A stretch of 64,000 nucleotides of DNA, taken from positions 1,329,001 through 1,393,000 of the forward strand of contig NZ_CP048000.1 of NCBI RefSeq assembly GCF_009931695.1, read 5' to 3'. Shown here piece by piece: positions 35,945-44,974 of this stretch. The position numbers and the translations under genes are program-made. How positions within the stretch are numbered: position 1 is the stretch's first letter; every line of letters starts with the position of its first letter. The notes below the pieces were generated by a model. That model searched no databases, was not told where the DNA came from, and was given only the letters and a program-made list of their open reading frames with translations. Origin of the DNA: Anaerocolumna sedimenticola (GTDB lineage Bacteria; Bacillota; Clostridia; Lachnospirales; Lachnospiraceae).

Positions 35945-37030
35945 ATGAATAAAAAAACAGTAGCAGTTTTGTTTGGAGGGCAGTCCTCGGAGCATGAAGT
36001 TTCTTGTGTTTCAGCAACTACTATTATTAAGAATATTAACACGGATTTGTACCGGATTATTATAATTGGAATAACGAAAGGCGGCAAATGGATTAAAGTC
36101 GACTCGGTGGATGATATAAAATCAGGTGACTGGATAAAAGGGTCCGTAACGGCGGTTATTTCACCGGACGCTACCCAAAAAGCAGTTTTATTTCTGGATG
36201 GCAATAAAGTGTCGTCAGAAAAGATTGATGCAGTATTTCCGGCACTCCACGGGCTTTATGGAGAAGACGGAACGGTTCAGGGCTTACTTGAACTGGCCAA
36301 GATTCCTTACGTTGGATGCGGTGTTGTTGCCTCCGGTGTTTCCATGGATAAATTGTTTACGAAAATCATCGTAGATACCTTGGGAATCAGACAGGCAAAA
36401 TATGTTCCGGTTATGAAAAAAGATCTGGAGCAGATCAATCAGGTTGTGGAAAATATAGAACAGAAACTTCTTTATCCTGTATTTATTAAACCGTCTAATG
36501 CGGGCTCATCCAGAGGAATCTCAAAAGCTTTTAACAGGGACGACTTAATCAAAGGATTACATACGGCGGCACAGCATGACAGAAAAATCTTAGTAGAGGA
36601 AACCATAAATGGCAGGGAAGTCGAATGTGCCGTACTTGGAGGCAATGAACCAAAAGCCTCCGGTGTGGGAGAAATTATTGCAGCTGCAGACTTCTATGAT
36701 TATGATGCAAAATATAATAACGAAGCATCCAAAACCGTATTATCTCCGGAACTTCCTGGAAATGCAGCGGAGATTATCAGGGATTATGCCGTAAAAATAT
36801 TTAAAGCTGTGGATGGTTTTGGATTATCCAGGGTAGACTTTTTTGTAGACAAAGAAACCGGAGAAGTTATATTTAACGAGATAAATACTTTGCCGGGGTT
36901 TACCTCTATCAGCATGTATCCTATGCTCTGGGAGGCTAAAGGTATCGGAAAGCCTCAATTAATCGAAAAGTTATTGCAGTTGGCATTTGCCAGAGCAGCG
37001 GAGGCAGGAGGCGAAGGGGATGTCTTGTAG
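35945..37030 (+). CDS. ddl: D-alanine-D-alanine ligase
   Basis: ATP-grasp enzyme joining two D-Ala for the peptidoglycan precursor. Starts MNKKTVAVLFGGQSSEHEVS, followed by HGLYGEDGTVQGLLEL, the KPSNAGSSRGISK ATP-binding loop, YDYDAKY, and FNEINTLPGFT near the end. The Tyr of the YDYDAKY loop fits a D-Ala-D-Ala rather than D-Ala-D-Lac ligase (family knowledge). Length 361 aa is normal. ATG 35945 follows AAAGGA. It overlaps murI by 11 bp, so the two are translated together. Confidence 0.96.
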   Translation: MNKKTVAVLFGGQSSEHEVSCVSATTIIKNINTDLYRIIIIGITKGGKWIKVDSVDDIKSGDWIKGSVTAVISPDATQKAVLFLDGNKVSSEKIDAVFPALHGLYGEDGTVQGLLELAKIPYVGCGVVASGVSMDKLFTKIIVDTLGIRQAKYVPVMKKDLEQINQVVENIEQKLLYPVFIKPSNAGSSRGISKAFNRDDLIKGLHTAAQHDRKILVEETINGREVECAVLGGNEPKASGVGEIIAAADFYDYDAKYNNEASKTVLSPELPGNAAEIIRDYAVKIFKAVDGFGLSRVDFFVDKETGEVIFNEINTLPGFTSISMYPMLWEAKGIGKPQLIEKLLQLAFARAAEAGGEGDVL

Positions 37031-37841
37031 TGCTCCTATAGGAGTTTTTGATTCCGGTATCGGCGGACTTACCGTTGCAAGGGAGATAATGAGGCAGATA
37101 CCTAATGAGACTATTATTTATTTTGGAGATACAGCCAGGGTTCCATATGGCAGCAAATCAAAGAAAACAATTATAACTTATTCCAGGCAAATTGTAAAAT
37201 TTCTTCAGACAAAAAATGTAAAAGCAATTGTAATTGCATGTAATACCGCAAGTGCATTTGCTCTGGAGACTGTCTCACAGGAAGTATCCATACCGGTTAT
37301 TGGAGTAGTGAAACCGGGAGCCAAGGTAGCGGCTGAAACCACCAGGAACGGAAAGATTGGTATTATTGGTACGGAGGGTACCATTAACAGCGGTATCTAT
37401 AATACTTATTTAAGTAAAACCAATCCCAACGTAAAGGTATATGGAAAAGCCTGCCCCCTTTTTGTACCCCTTGTGGAAGAAGGATGGTTAACCGACCCTA
37501 TTACAGTAGAAGTTGCGAAAAGATATATGAATGAACTGACAGATTATGATATTGATACTCTGGTTTTGGGCTGCACCCATTATCCGCTCATCCGTCATAC
37601 CATCGGCTCTATACTGGGGGATAAGGTAACACTGGTCAATCCGGCATTTGAAACTGCCAGAACGTTAAAAGAAGTTTTGGAATTGAAAGGATTAGAAAGT
37701 ATAAATCCGGCCGGAGACCATAAATTCTACGTAAGTGACGGAGCTGAGAAATTTAAAAAATTTGCAAATACAATTCTGCCTTGTGAAGTGGTAGAGACGA
37801 AAGATGTTAATATAGAAAGTTTTGCTGATTCTATAGGTTGA
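37020..37841 (+). CDS. murI: Glutamate racemase
   Basis: Makes D-glutamate for peptidoglycan. Motifs: IGVFDSGIGGLTVAREI at the start, IACNTASA with the first catalytic Cys, and LGCTHYPLI with the second. The length of 273 aa is normal. ATG 37020 overlaps the ddl stop by 11 bp, with AGGAGG about 10 bases upstream inside ddl, indicating translational coupling. The pair supplies two D-amino-acid parts of the cell-wall stem peptide. Confidence 0.96.
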   Translation: MSCSAPIGVFDSGIGGLTVAREIMRQIPNETIIYFGDTARVPYGSKSKKTIITYSRQIVKFLQTKNVKAIVIACNTASAFALETVSQEVSIPVIGVVKPGAKVAAETTRNGKIGIIGTEGTINSGIYNTYLSKTNPNVKVYGKACPLFVPLVEEGWLTDPITVEVAKRYMNELTDYDIDTLVLGCTHYPLIRHTIGSILGDKVTLVNPAFETARTLKEVLELKGLESINPAGDHKFYVSDGAEKFKKFANTILPCEVVETKDVNIESFADSIG

Positions 37842-37865
37842 CCACAGGCAGTAAAAAGCGATTTT

Positions 37866-37905
37866 TGTTTCGGTCGCTAAAGCGACCATGTTACGTCAGT
37901 ATGAA
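37866..37905 (+). repeat. GGTCGC/GCGACC hairpin with CATG...GTATGAA tail
   Basis: GGTCGCTAAAGCGACC followed by CATGTTACGTCAGTATGAA. A similar hairpin plus tail occurs near 34480. It lies between murI and the DUF1934 gene. Confidence 0.5.
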
Positions 37906-38003
37906 ATAAAATATACTTAAAGAAAGGAATGCCACATACTTTCACTCTTTTTATTTGTGGCAGTAGTACATCTGTGAATAGATGTGTTATGCAGGTGTTT
38001 AAT

Positions 38004-38432
38004 ATGAAAAAAGATGTATTGGTGTCAATATCCGGACTTCAATATGAGATAGATAAAGATGAAGCAGTAGAAGTAATATCCGTGGGAGAGTATTATAACC
38101 GCAATGGTAAGCATTATGTTATATATGAAGAAATTCTTGAAGATATGGAGGGAGTTTCAAACTGTACTATAAAAATAGCAGAGAAACAAATCGATATCAT
38201 AAAACGTGGCGCAAATAATGTACACATGGTATTTGAGGAGAATTCCAAGAATACTACTTACTACCAGACTCCATATGGTGAACTTCAGGTTGGTATCTAT
38301 ACGTCACAGATAAAAGTTACGGAAGAAGAGGATAAAATAACCGCAGAGATAAATTATGGACTGGATATTAATTATTCCTTTATTTCAGATTGTCAGATAC
38401 AATTAAAAATTAGTTCCAAAAAAATTGGATAA
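38004..38432 (+). CDS. DUF1934 (YwiB-like) calycin-barrel protein
   Basis: A 142-aa single-domain protein of the DUF1934 family, a calycin-like beta barrel found across Firmicutes. It begins MKKDVLVSISGLQ and shows alternating hydrophobic strands with HYVIYEE, NCTIKI, TTYYQTPYGELQVGIYT and INYGLDIN, all typical. No signal peptide. The start at 38004 fits AGGTG at 37993; a longer frame upstream would begin with unrelated sequence. Function is not established. Confidence 0.87.
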   Translation: MKKDVLVSISGLQYEIDKDEAVEVISVGEYYNRNGKHYVIYEEILEDMEGVSNCTIKIAEKQIDIIKRGANNVHMVFEENSKNTTYYQTPYGELQVGIYTSQIKVTEEEDKITAEINYGLDINYSFISDCQIQLKISSKKIG

Positions 38433-38436
38433 AAAT

Positions 38437-38514
38437 AAGAGGTTATCACGTCTTTATATCATGATGCAAGTACTCCTGCAGTCAACGTAAAGACGCAATA
38501 ACCTCTTCTTTAGT
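38437..38514. terminator. Bidirectional terminator between convergent genes
   Basis: AGAGGTTAT then CGTCTTTA pairs with TAAAGACG then ATAACCTCT, with A-rich and T-rich flanks on the two sides. Confidence 0.85.
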
Positions 38515-38517
38515 ATA

Positions 38518-38982
38518 TTATTTTGATTTTGCTTTATTTAATAAATTATTTTTCATTCTTTGGAAGAATTTTTGTTTTACCGGTTTCACATCTAAATTAG
38601 AGCGCAGACCTTTTACATCCATGATATAAATACCATTCATAACTGCTTTTACTTCCTTTTTAACCGGGATTAAATCAAATACCTTTTCATCACACATTAA
38701 AGTCATTATCTTTGGCCCGATTTTCGCTTTCACAATAGGCACCTTGGAGCCACGCAGATATCTTGGCGTTTGATCTAAAACAATTTTCGGAAGATTCGCT
38801 TCCTTAAGTTTCATGCGCTTTTTATCTATAACTAAAATTGAGACTGTCTGTGCACCAGCTTTCATTTGTGCCTGGGATTCTTCTGATCTTTTCTGAAGTT
38901 TACGTCCATAAATAACTAAAAAAATCAGTGCTCCGATTACGACAGCCAAAACAATTAACAGAATTATTACAGCGGGTTTCAT
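38518..38982 (-). CDS. Single-pass membrane protein, conserved hypothetical
   Basis: A 154-aa protein: an N-terminal membrane helix (residues 4-24, IILLIVLAVVIGALIFLVIY) followed by a Lys-rich cytoplasmic or extracytoplasmic domain with beta strands (TVSILVIDKKRMK, KIVLDQTPRYL, VPIVKAKIGPK). Strongly basic C-terminus. AGGAGG lies before ATG 38982, making it the likely start rather than the one 21 bases upstream. I do not recognise the family. Convergent with DUF1934. Confidence 0.75.
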   Translation of the reverse strand: MKPAVIILLIVLAVVIGALIFLVIYGRKLQKRSEESQAQMKAGAQTVSILVIDKKRMKLKEANLPKIVLDQTPRYLRGSKVPIVKAKIGPKIMTLMCDEKVFDLIPVKKEVKAVMNGIYIMDVKGLRSNLDVKPVKQKFFQRMKNNLLNKAKSK

Positions 38983-39173
38983 GTATGTACCTCCTTCCCT
39001 CATTAATACAGTGGTAATATTGTATCATTAATTATTTAAAAGTTCAAGCCTTAGAATTGTACAAGACGGCCCTCTTCTATTCTCTTACCAGTTCCGGTAT
39101 ATTTCCCTTATTCCAATAATATGCTCGTAAATACGCCATTTTATCCGCTCCCTGCTCGATAATACATGGATTA

Positions 39174-41122
39174 TTATGTTATGGGATCTATTATAATTTT
39201 TTCGTTTTTATAAATAATATCTGTAATAAAGTCTGATCCTTCAACCGTAAAATTCACAAAATCCTTCAGGACAGATAAATCGGCAGCATATAAGGACAGG
39301 CCGCTGCCTGCCGTGCAGGTAACCAGCATATCTCCATCCAGACGGGTGTAATCAACAGTTACTACCTGCTTTTCAACAGGGTCAAAATAGCCGACATGGG
39401 AACGGTGGAGCCCGGAACCATAGGAATAGGTAAAATACAATTCCGGTTTCCTGTCACCGTTTAAATCCCCAAGGGCCATGCTGGTTACGCCAAATCCGCC
39501 AAACCATTCGCCAAGCGGATAGATTTTATCTTCGTACAGGAGGAAAGAAGCACAGGAAGTATTATATTTAAAAACCTGATAACCGGAATTTTCTTTCACA
39601 TATTCTGTAGTAATGTTATAGCACTTATCGGCCTCATAGCCTGATACATAATCCCTGTTCAGGGATAAAAATTCTGAGACACCGTCCTGAGTTCCCGATA
39701 TGGAGGTTATTACCGGAATATTATTGGTAATTTTTTTGATTTTATAAATACTCCAAATATATTCATTTTTCTCTGTATTTGTATTCCCGTGTAACCACGC
39801 CAGCCATATATCACCGTCTAGCAGATAGATACGGCAGACGGCTGAATGATCCGAATTTTTCAGTGTGTACTGGCGCAGTTCCTGGTAGGAAGAAATATTA
39901 GGAAACCCTGTACTTTTAAATAAAAAGCTGTTTTTGAATTCTTCTTCCTCTACCACAGCCGGTTCATAGTCAATATCAAATATCTGCTGGCTACCGGTTT
40001 CACTGGTGACGATAAGGTGGTCTTTTGTAAGTGTATAGTATTCCTTATACCCGTCCAAAGCTATAAAGGAACTGAGCGGATTCATATAAATCTGCTTTTC
40101 AAATGCATAATTGCCGTATAGATTTTCGTAATGTTCCCCTGATTCCGTCTTTTCCTCCGGGTTTGCAGCACAGGTAGCCACAGTGGTAATACAGAGAAAG
40201 GTAGCGAGAAGGATTATCCATTTTTTCGGCTTACTAAAATGCAGAACGTTATTAATCCGTTCTCGAATACCCGACTCACCAAAGGCCAGAGGATTTGCCG
40301 CAGGAAACCGCCGATTTGCGGCAAAGGAAAGCAGAGAAGCACTGTATTCGTGAATGATACCCGTACCGGTTTCCGTCAGTACCTTTTCATCACAGCTCAT
40401 TTCCATGTCTTTTGTCATCCGGGTGAAAGCAAGCCAGACAAGAGGGTTAAACCAATGCAGGACCATTACATAAAAACTTAACGCTTTCATCAGGTGGTCT
40501 TTCCGTTTTAAATGATAAGCTTCATGTTTTAGTATATAAATCTGTTCCTGACCGGTAAGGCCGAAAGGAATATATATTTTGGGCTTTACAAAACCCAAAA
40601 TAAAGGGGGAGCGGATTTTGTCGGATTCATAAACATTGCCCTTAAGCCTGATTGCAGTAGCCATACGGCCTTTTAGGCGGATGAAGCTTACAATGCTGCA
40701 GGTTAGAAGCAGGACGGCAACAGAACACCAGAGAAGTGTTCCGAGTATTATCCATATCCGCAGGGGATCGGTGCCGGAATTGGCGGCCGTTTGAGGCAGA
40801 CCGTCGTTTATGATGGAATTCATAACCGGTATACCTGTAGTTATTCCCTGGGGCTCGTATATTCTGCCCTTTCGGGTATATATTTCAGTGCCGCCCTGCC
40901 ACCTCTTAGCGCTGTTGTCATATCAAAGGGTTTTGTTTGAAAAATGCTGAATACCGAGGTAAAGGATACCGGACAAATCAGGCGGAATAATACGACAGAC
41001 CACAGCAGATAGGAGTACTTTTTCGGTGCCTTTTTTAAAAGGAAACGGATAAGTAGTACCGCCAGGATCACATAGCCTGCTGTTATACTCATATTGAATA
41101 TATTTAAAAACAATGTTTCCAT
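39174..41122 (-). CDS. BlaR1/MecR1-type M56 membrane metallopeptidase with non-PBP sensor (frameshifted as read)
   Basis: M56-family sensor protease partnered with the BlaI-like repressor next to it (2-bp gap). N-terminal membrane helices in residues 1-110; the zinc motif HEAYH occurs in YILKHEAYHLKRKDH, with EMSCDEKVL as the downstream metal ligand region; another helix near 310. The frame breaks at 40846-40848: one more G (minus strand) restores TSPRGITTGIPVMNS. The repaired length is 649 aa. The extracytoplasmic tail is not a penicillin-binding domain. It is a beta-rich region with an FG-GAP-like ALGDLNGDRKPELYFTY motif. Confidence 0.85.
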
Positions 41123-41124
41123 GT

Positions 41125-41487
41125 TTATCCCTCCTTGTGTTCGTCTATCAGGCGTTTAAGCTCCTCGGCTTCTTTTTCAGAAATGGTTTTACCGTTTAGG
41201 AACGAGGTGAGAAAATGGGGAAGAGAACCTTCAAAAGCCTGATCTACAAACCGTTCGCTCTCAAAAGTCTGTACCCGTTCTTTCGGAATAATGCTGCTTA
41301 CTATGGTAGCTTCATTTTTTAATAATCCCCTTTCACACATCTTCCGCAGTACGGTGTAGGTAGTGGGCTTTTTCCAGCCGAGCTTTTCTTTGCACAATTC
41401 CACAAGGCGGCCCGATGCCACCGGTTCGTTTTCCCATACAACCAGCATAAAACGGTAGTCACTTTCACAAAGTTTTAGACTTTCCAT
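41125..41487 (-). CDS. BlaI/MecI-family transcriptional repressor
   Basis: A 120-aa winged-helix repressor: YRFMLVVWENEPVASGRLVELC (first helices), then KPTTYTVLRKMCERGLLKNE as the recognition region, and a C-terminal dimer helix pair ending KEAEELKRLIDEH. It normally binds palindromes and is cleaved when its BlaR partner senses a signal. The start was placed at 41487 because the frame upstream runs through the operator palindromes; GGGAGG lies upstream of this ATG. It forms an operon with the M56 sensor. Confidence 0.9.
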   Translation of the reverse strand: MESLKLCESDYRFMLVVWENEPVASGRLVELCKEKLGWKKPTTYTVLRKMCERGLLKNEATIVSSIIPKERVQTFESERFVDQAFEGSLPHFLTSFLNGKTISEKEAEELKRLIDEHKEG

Positions 41488-41509
41488 GTGGATATATACC
41501 TCCCTCCAT

Positions 41510-41552
41510 GGTTTATAATTATAAACCATATTATAAGTTTATAATTATAAAC
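41510..41552 (-). promoter_or_regulatory. Two palindromic operators for the BlaI-like repressor
   Basis: GGTTTATAATTATAAACC (41510-41527) and GTTTATAATTATAAAC (41537-41552), the same core with centres 26 bp apart. The second overlaps the -10 region of the promoter at 41542-41564; the first lies between transcription start and ribosome site. This layout would let the repressor control its own operon. Confidence 0.82.
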
Positions 41553-41564
41553 CAGAATTGTCAA
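41542..41564 (-). promoter_or_regulatory. Promoter of the blaI/blaR-like operon
   Basis: On the minus strand, TTGACA (41564-41559) is followed after 15-17 bp by TATAAA/TAAACT, inside the second operator palindrome. Confidence 0.65.
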
Positions 41565-41690
41565 TAGAAATATGTCACCGCTTACACCTAGGGATAGCGT
41601 CAATTTTACTCTCACATTTACGCGAGAAAAACTTTACCCTAAGGTACTATACAGTTTGTCTTACCGATTTTTATAGAAATTTTCAAAACA

Positions 41691-41735
41691 ATAAAAAATA
41701 CGTCCAACTTGCACAAAGGCAAATTGGACGTAATA
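41691..41735 (-). terminator. Terminator of the acetyltransferase gene
   Basis: ACGTCCAA pairs with TTGGACGT; on the minus strand it is followed by ATTTTTTATT. Confidence 0.75.
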
Positions 41736-41780
41736 TATATAGGCAGTTTCCAGTAATCAGTGACAGGTTAATCAAATATA

Positions 41781-42050
41781 TCAATGAGTACAATAATAAT
41801 TCATGGCTGACTGTAATTCGAATCCACAGGAGGTATAAAGGTTAAGAGCAGTATTATTTTTGCATGCGACATCAAGTTCTATATCATAAAAATTATTTTG
41901 ATGGCACATACGTATAGCAGCAAGCAAAGCAGCTCTTCCATAGCCCTTCCCTCTGAAATCCGGCAAAATACCAAACCCAAAGATATACGCAGAACTATCT
42001 GTATACTCGATGCAGATTTTACCGATTATTTTTTCATTTAATTCTACCAT
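41781..42050 (-). CDS. GNAT acetyltransferase, short (acetyl-CoA-binding half only)
   Basis: An 89-aa protein carrying GNAT motif A: FGFGILPDFRGKGYGRAAL with the R-G-x-G-x-G/A acetyl-CoA loop, then LYTSCGFE as motif B. The N-terminal 50-60 residues of a normal GNAT are missing. No ribosome site is seen before the ATG. Adding one A to the A6 run at the ATG would extend the frame upstream through VFSSLKKKM toward the plsC stop, but no start codon appears there. Either a truncated remnant or another frame-shifted gene. Confidence 0.6.
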   Translation of the reverse strand: MVELNEKIIGKICIEYTDSSAYIFGFGILPDFRGKGYGRAALLAAIRMCHQNNFYDIELDVACKNNTALNLYTSCGFELQSAMNYYCTH

Positions 42051-42122
42051 TTTTTCTTTAAAGAGCTAAAAACCTTAAATTCAGTATAATTAGTGCTAAA
42101 AATTTTTACCTTCCAGAGCTGA

Positions 42123-42851
42123 TTACACAAGCCCGGCATTTCTATTCAAGGTTTCACGGATAATATTCTGCACATAGGAACCGATAAATTTACGGTTTTC
42201 CTTATCCAAATCGCCGGGATATACCGGTTTGCCAAATTCTATAATTACATGAGCTCTTTTTATCCATGGAATATGATTTTCAAATATGCTATCTGTATTA
42301 TTAATGGATACAGGGATAATAGCACACCCTGTTTTTTCAGCCATTTTAAGGCTTCCTTCCTTAAAAGGAAGCATTTCGGTTTTCTGGCTTCTTGTACCTT
42401 CCGGAGAGATAAAGATGGAATAACCTTTCTTAATTAATTCCACTCCCTCTAAAATAGTCTTAAGGCCTTCCCTGACATTGTCCCGGTCTAAAAATAAGCA
42501 GTTTAAAAAGCGCATCCACAAGCTGATAAAGGGAATATGAGACATTTCCTTTTTGGCAACAAATCCGGTCAGGTTCGGCACGGAAGTATAGCCGATCAAA
42601 ATATCAAAATAGCTGCGGTGATTTGAAACATATAAAACAGCTTCATCTTTAGGAATATTCTCAACACCGATTACGGTTTTTTTAATACCGCATAGAAATA
42701 ATATAATTCGAAAGGCGGATACCACTATGCTTTGCGATGATTTAACTTTTAAATGCGGATTGATTTTTCCTATAATTATTTCTAAAATAAAAAGAGGTAT
42801 ACTAATAATAAAAAATATAAGTAAAAACAGTGCTGTAATTATGGTTTTCAT
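42123..42851 (-). CDS. plsC: 1-acyl-sn-glycerol-3-phosphate acyltransferase
   Basis: Phospholipid synthesis enzyme that acylates lysophosphatidic acid at the membrane. An N-terminal membrane helix (residues 5-27) precedes the acyltransferase motif I SNHRSYFDIL (NHxxxxD) and motif III SPEGTRS, then motif IV AIIPVSI. The length of 242 aa is standard. GGGAGGG lies 5 bases before the ATG. The short GNAT gene follows by 72 bp and is probably in the same transcript. Confidence 0.94.
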   Translation of the reverse strand: MKTIITALFLLIFFIISIPLFILEIIIGKINPHLKVKSSQSIVVSAFRIILFLCGIKKTVIGVENIPKDEAVLYVSNHRSYFDILIGYTSVPNLTGFVAKKEMSHIPFISLWMRFLNCLFLDRDNVREGLKTILEGVELIKKGYSIFISPEGTRSQKTEMLPFKEGSLKMAEKTGCAIIPVSINNTDSIFENHIPWIKRAHVIIEFGKPVYPGDLDKENRKFIGSYVQNIIRETLNRNAGLV

Positions 42852-43081
42852 AAAACCCTCCCAATTTCTTATGATTCGTTAATACAAAACTGCCTGAATT
42901 ACAAATAATATGTGTAACAGTTCTTTTTTGCTTTATATATTATACCACAGCCTTGTAAAAAATACGAAGTATTTTTGTAAGCAGTATAAATGAAAATAAT
43001 GTTTTTATCACTTTAAGCACTTAATCTCAAATATAAGTTGCTTACGAAATTCTTAACTATTATTAAATATTTTGCGATTGG

Positions 43082-43109
43082 TTGTACTATTCGGATAATG
43101 TGTTATAAT
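43082..43109 (+). promoter_or_regulatory. Sigma-A promoter for pncB
   Basis: TTGTAC, 16-bp spacer and consensus TATAAT at 43104-43109. The rest of the gap from 42852 holds AT-rich sequence and no gene. Confidence 0.65.
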
Positions 43110-43186
43110 GGAAAGGATAAAAAACACTCATGGAAAGTAAGGGTTAGAAAACCTGAATGAGCTGCCTGGAAACAAAGGAGTAAACA

Positions 43187-44644
43187 ATGGGAAATGAAAA
43201 TTTAACTTTATTAACCGATTTTTATGAATTAACGATGATGCAGGGCTATTATAAAAATAATAGTAATGATACGGTAATTTTTGATGTTTTTTACCGTAAC
43301 AACCCATCCGGCAGCGGATATGCCATATGTGCGGGGCTGGAGCAGGTTATCGAATATATAAAGAGCATTCATTTCAGTAAAGAGGATATCGCATATTTAA
43401 GAAGTTTAAATATGTTTGACGAAGATTTTTTAAACTATCTTACCGATTTTAAATTTACAGGAGATATCCATGGGGTTCCGGAGGGAACGGTTGTATTTCC
43501 TATGGAGCCGTTATTAAAAGTAATAGCGCCGATTATGGAGGCTCAATTAATAGAGACAGCAGTTTTGAATATTATTAACCACCAAAGCCTGATTGCCACA
43601 AAAGCCTCCCGGGTATGTTATGCTGCCAAAGGGGAACCTGTTATGGAATTTGGTTTAAGACGTGCCCAGGGACCGGATGCAGGAACCTATGGGGCCAGAG
43701 CAGCGGTAATTGGTGGGTGTAATGGTACAAGCAATGTACTTGCCGCTAAAAAATTTGATGTACCGGCTTTAGGAACTCATGCCCATAGCTGGATTATGAG
43801 CTTTGATGATGAAATTACGGCATTTCGCGAATATGCAGCACTATATCCGAATAATGCCACGCTGTTAGTGGACACTTATGATACTTTAAGATCCGGGGTT
43901 CCCAATGCAATTAAAGTATTTACGGAATTAAGAGACGCCGGGAACATGCCGAAGAGATACGGTATCCGCTTAGACAGCGGTGATTTGGCATACCTGTCAA
44001 AGAAAGCAAGAAAGATGTTGGATGCAGCCGGTTTTAAAGAAGCTTCTATCGTAGCTTCCAGTGATTTGGATGAATACCTTATAGACTCCCTTAAAACACA
44101 GGGGGCTGCTATTAATTCCTGGGGTGTCGGTACGAATCTGATAACTTCCAAGGATTGCCCTGCTTTCGGAGGTGTATACAAGTTAGCGGCAATTAAAAAG
44201 GACGGTAAGTTTATTCCTAAGATTAAACTTTCTGAGAATCCGTGGAAAATTACTAATCCGGGCAATAAGACCGTTTACCGTATCTATGATAAAGAGACCG
44301 GTAAAATTAAAGCAGATCTGATTTCCATGGCGGATGAGAAATATTCTGAGGATAATCCCCTGAAATTGTTCGATCCATTAGCAACCTGGAAAAAGACTTA
44401 TTTGAAAGCGGGTACTTATACTTTAAGAGAGATTCTAAAACCTATATTTAAAGATGGAAAATGTATTTATAAGTCTCCGTCGGTTATGGAAATCCGGGAA
44501 TATTGTCTAAAAGAACAGGATACTTTATGGGATGAAACAAGAAGACTTGTTAATCCTCATGACGTATATGTGGACTTGTCTAATGAATTATACCAGTTAA
44601 AAAATCAACTATTAGATAATATCAATATTAATAATCTAAACTGA
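43187..44644 (+). CDS. pncB: Nicotinate phosphoribosyltransferase
   Basis: First step of NAD salvage from nicotinate. Starts MGNENLTLLTDFYELTMMQGY, then EFGLRRAQGPDAGTYGARAA (substrate loop), GTHAHSWIMSF with the phosphorylated His, and RLDSGDLAYLSKKAR with the PRPP-phosphate contact. The length of 485 aa is normal. Strong AAAGGAG ribosome site. Promoter upstream at 43082; the leader between them contains a possible small hairpin only. Confidence 0.96.
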   Translation: MGNENLTLLTDFYELTMMQGYYKNNSNDTVIFDVFYRNNPSGSGYAICAGLEQVIEYIKSIHFSKEDIAYLRSLNMFDEDFLNYLTDFKFTGDIHGVPEGTVVFPMEPLLKVIAPIMEAQLIETAVLNIINHQSLIATKASRVCYAAKGEPVMEFGLRRAQGPDAGTYGARAAVIGGCNGTSNVLAAKKFDVPALGTHAHSWIMSFDDEITAFREYAALYPNNATLLVDTYDTLRSGVPNAIKVFTELRDAGNMPKRYGIRLDSGDLAYLSKKARKMLDAAGFKEASIVASSDLDEYLIDSLKTQGAAINSWGVGTNLITSKDCPAFGGVYKLAAIKKDGKFIPKIKLSENPWKITNPGNKTVYRIYDKETGKIKADLISMADEKYSEDNPLKLFDPLATWKKTYLKAGTYTLREILKPIFKDGKCIYKSPSVMEIREYCLKEQDTLWDETRRLVNPHDVYVDLSNELYQLKNQLLDNININNLN

Positions 44645-44670
44645 AATTAATTTTAATAAATTAATTTCAG
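44641..44670 (+). terminator. Inverted repeat at the end of pncB
   Basis: CTGAAATTAA pairs perfectly with TTAATTTCAG. There is no long T-run, so it may be a processing barrier rather than a strong terminator. The first C overlaps the stop codon region of pncB. Confidence 0.5.
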
Positions 44671-44724
44671 CGCTTAGATAACAGCACTTAGATAACAGCA
44701 CTTAGATAACAGCGCTTAGATAAC
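44668..44724 (+). repeat. Four 14-bp tandem repeats CAGCRCTTAGATAA
   Basis: Four head-to-tail copies, with G, A, A and G at the variable position. The first copy overlaps the hairpin at 44641-44670. The remaining gap to 44974 is AT-rich, with TATAAT at 44870-44875 and an ACCTG/CAGGT palindrome at about 44885-44898 ahead of the carboxypeptidase gene. Confidence 0.85.
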
Positions 44725-44974
44725 ATATATCATTACTTATATTTATTTTAAAATATTATAAACTTATCCAGATATACCAATTTTAACGGTATTTATTCAG
44801 ATAATTTATAATTTTTAATTTTTGTGTCGTTTTATTTAATGAAAATGTGCATTTTGTCTAAAAATATGTTATAATATTGATGACTACCTGGGCAGGTATC
44901 GTAGATATAAAAGTTAGTACTTTGTAAATGTCAGGTTATTTATGCTTGATAGCAGTTAAAAAATGGGAGCAAGT

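Noticed and set aside
39077..39139. Minus-strand 20-codon frame MAYLRAYYWNKGNIPELVRE after GGGAGCGG
   Set aside because: Plausible ribosome site, but too short to support as a gene without homologues.
44668..44724. CRISPR-like array
   Set aside because: Units are contiguous without spacers and are only 14 bp.
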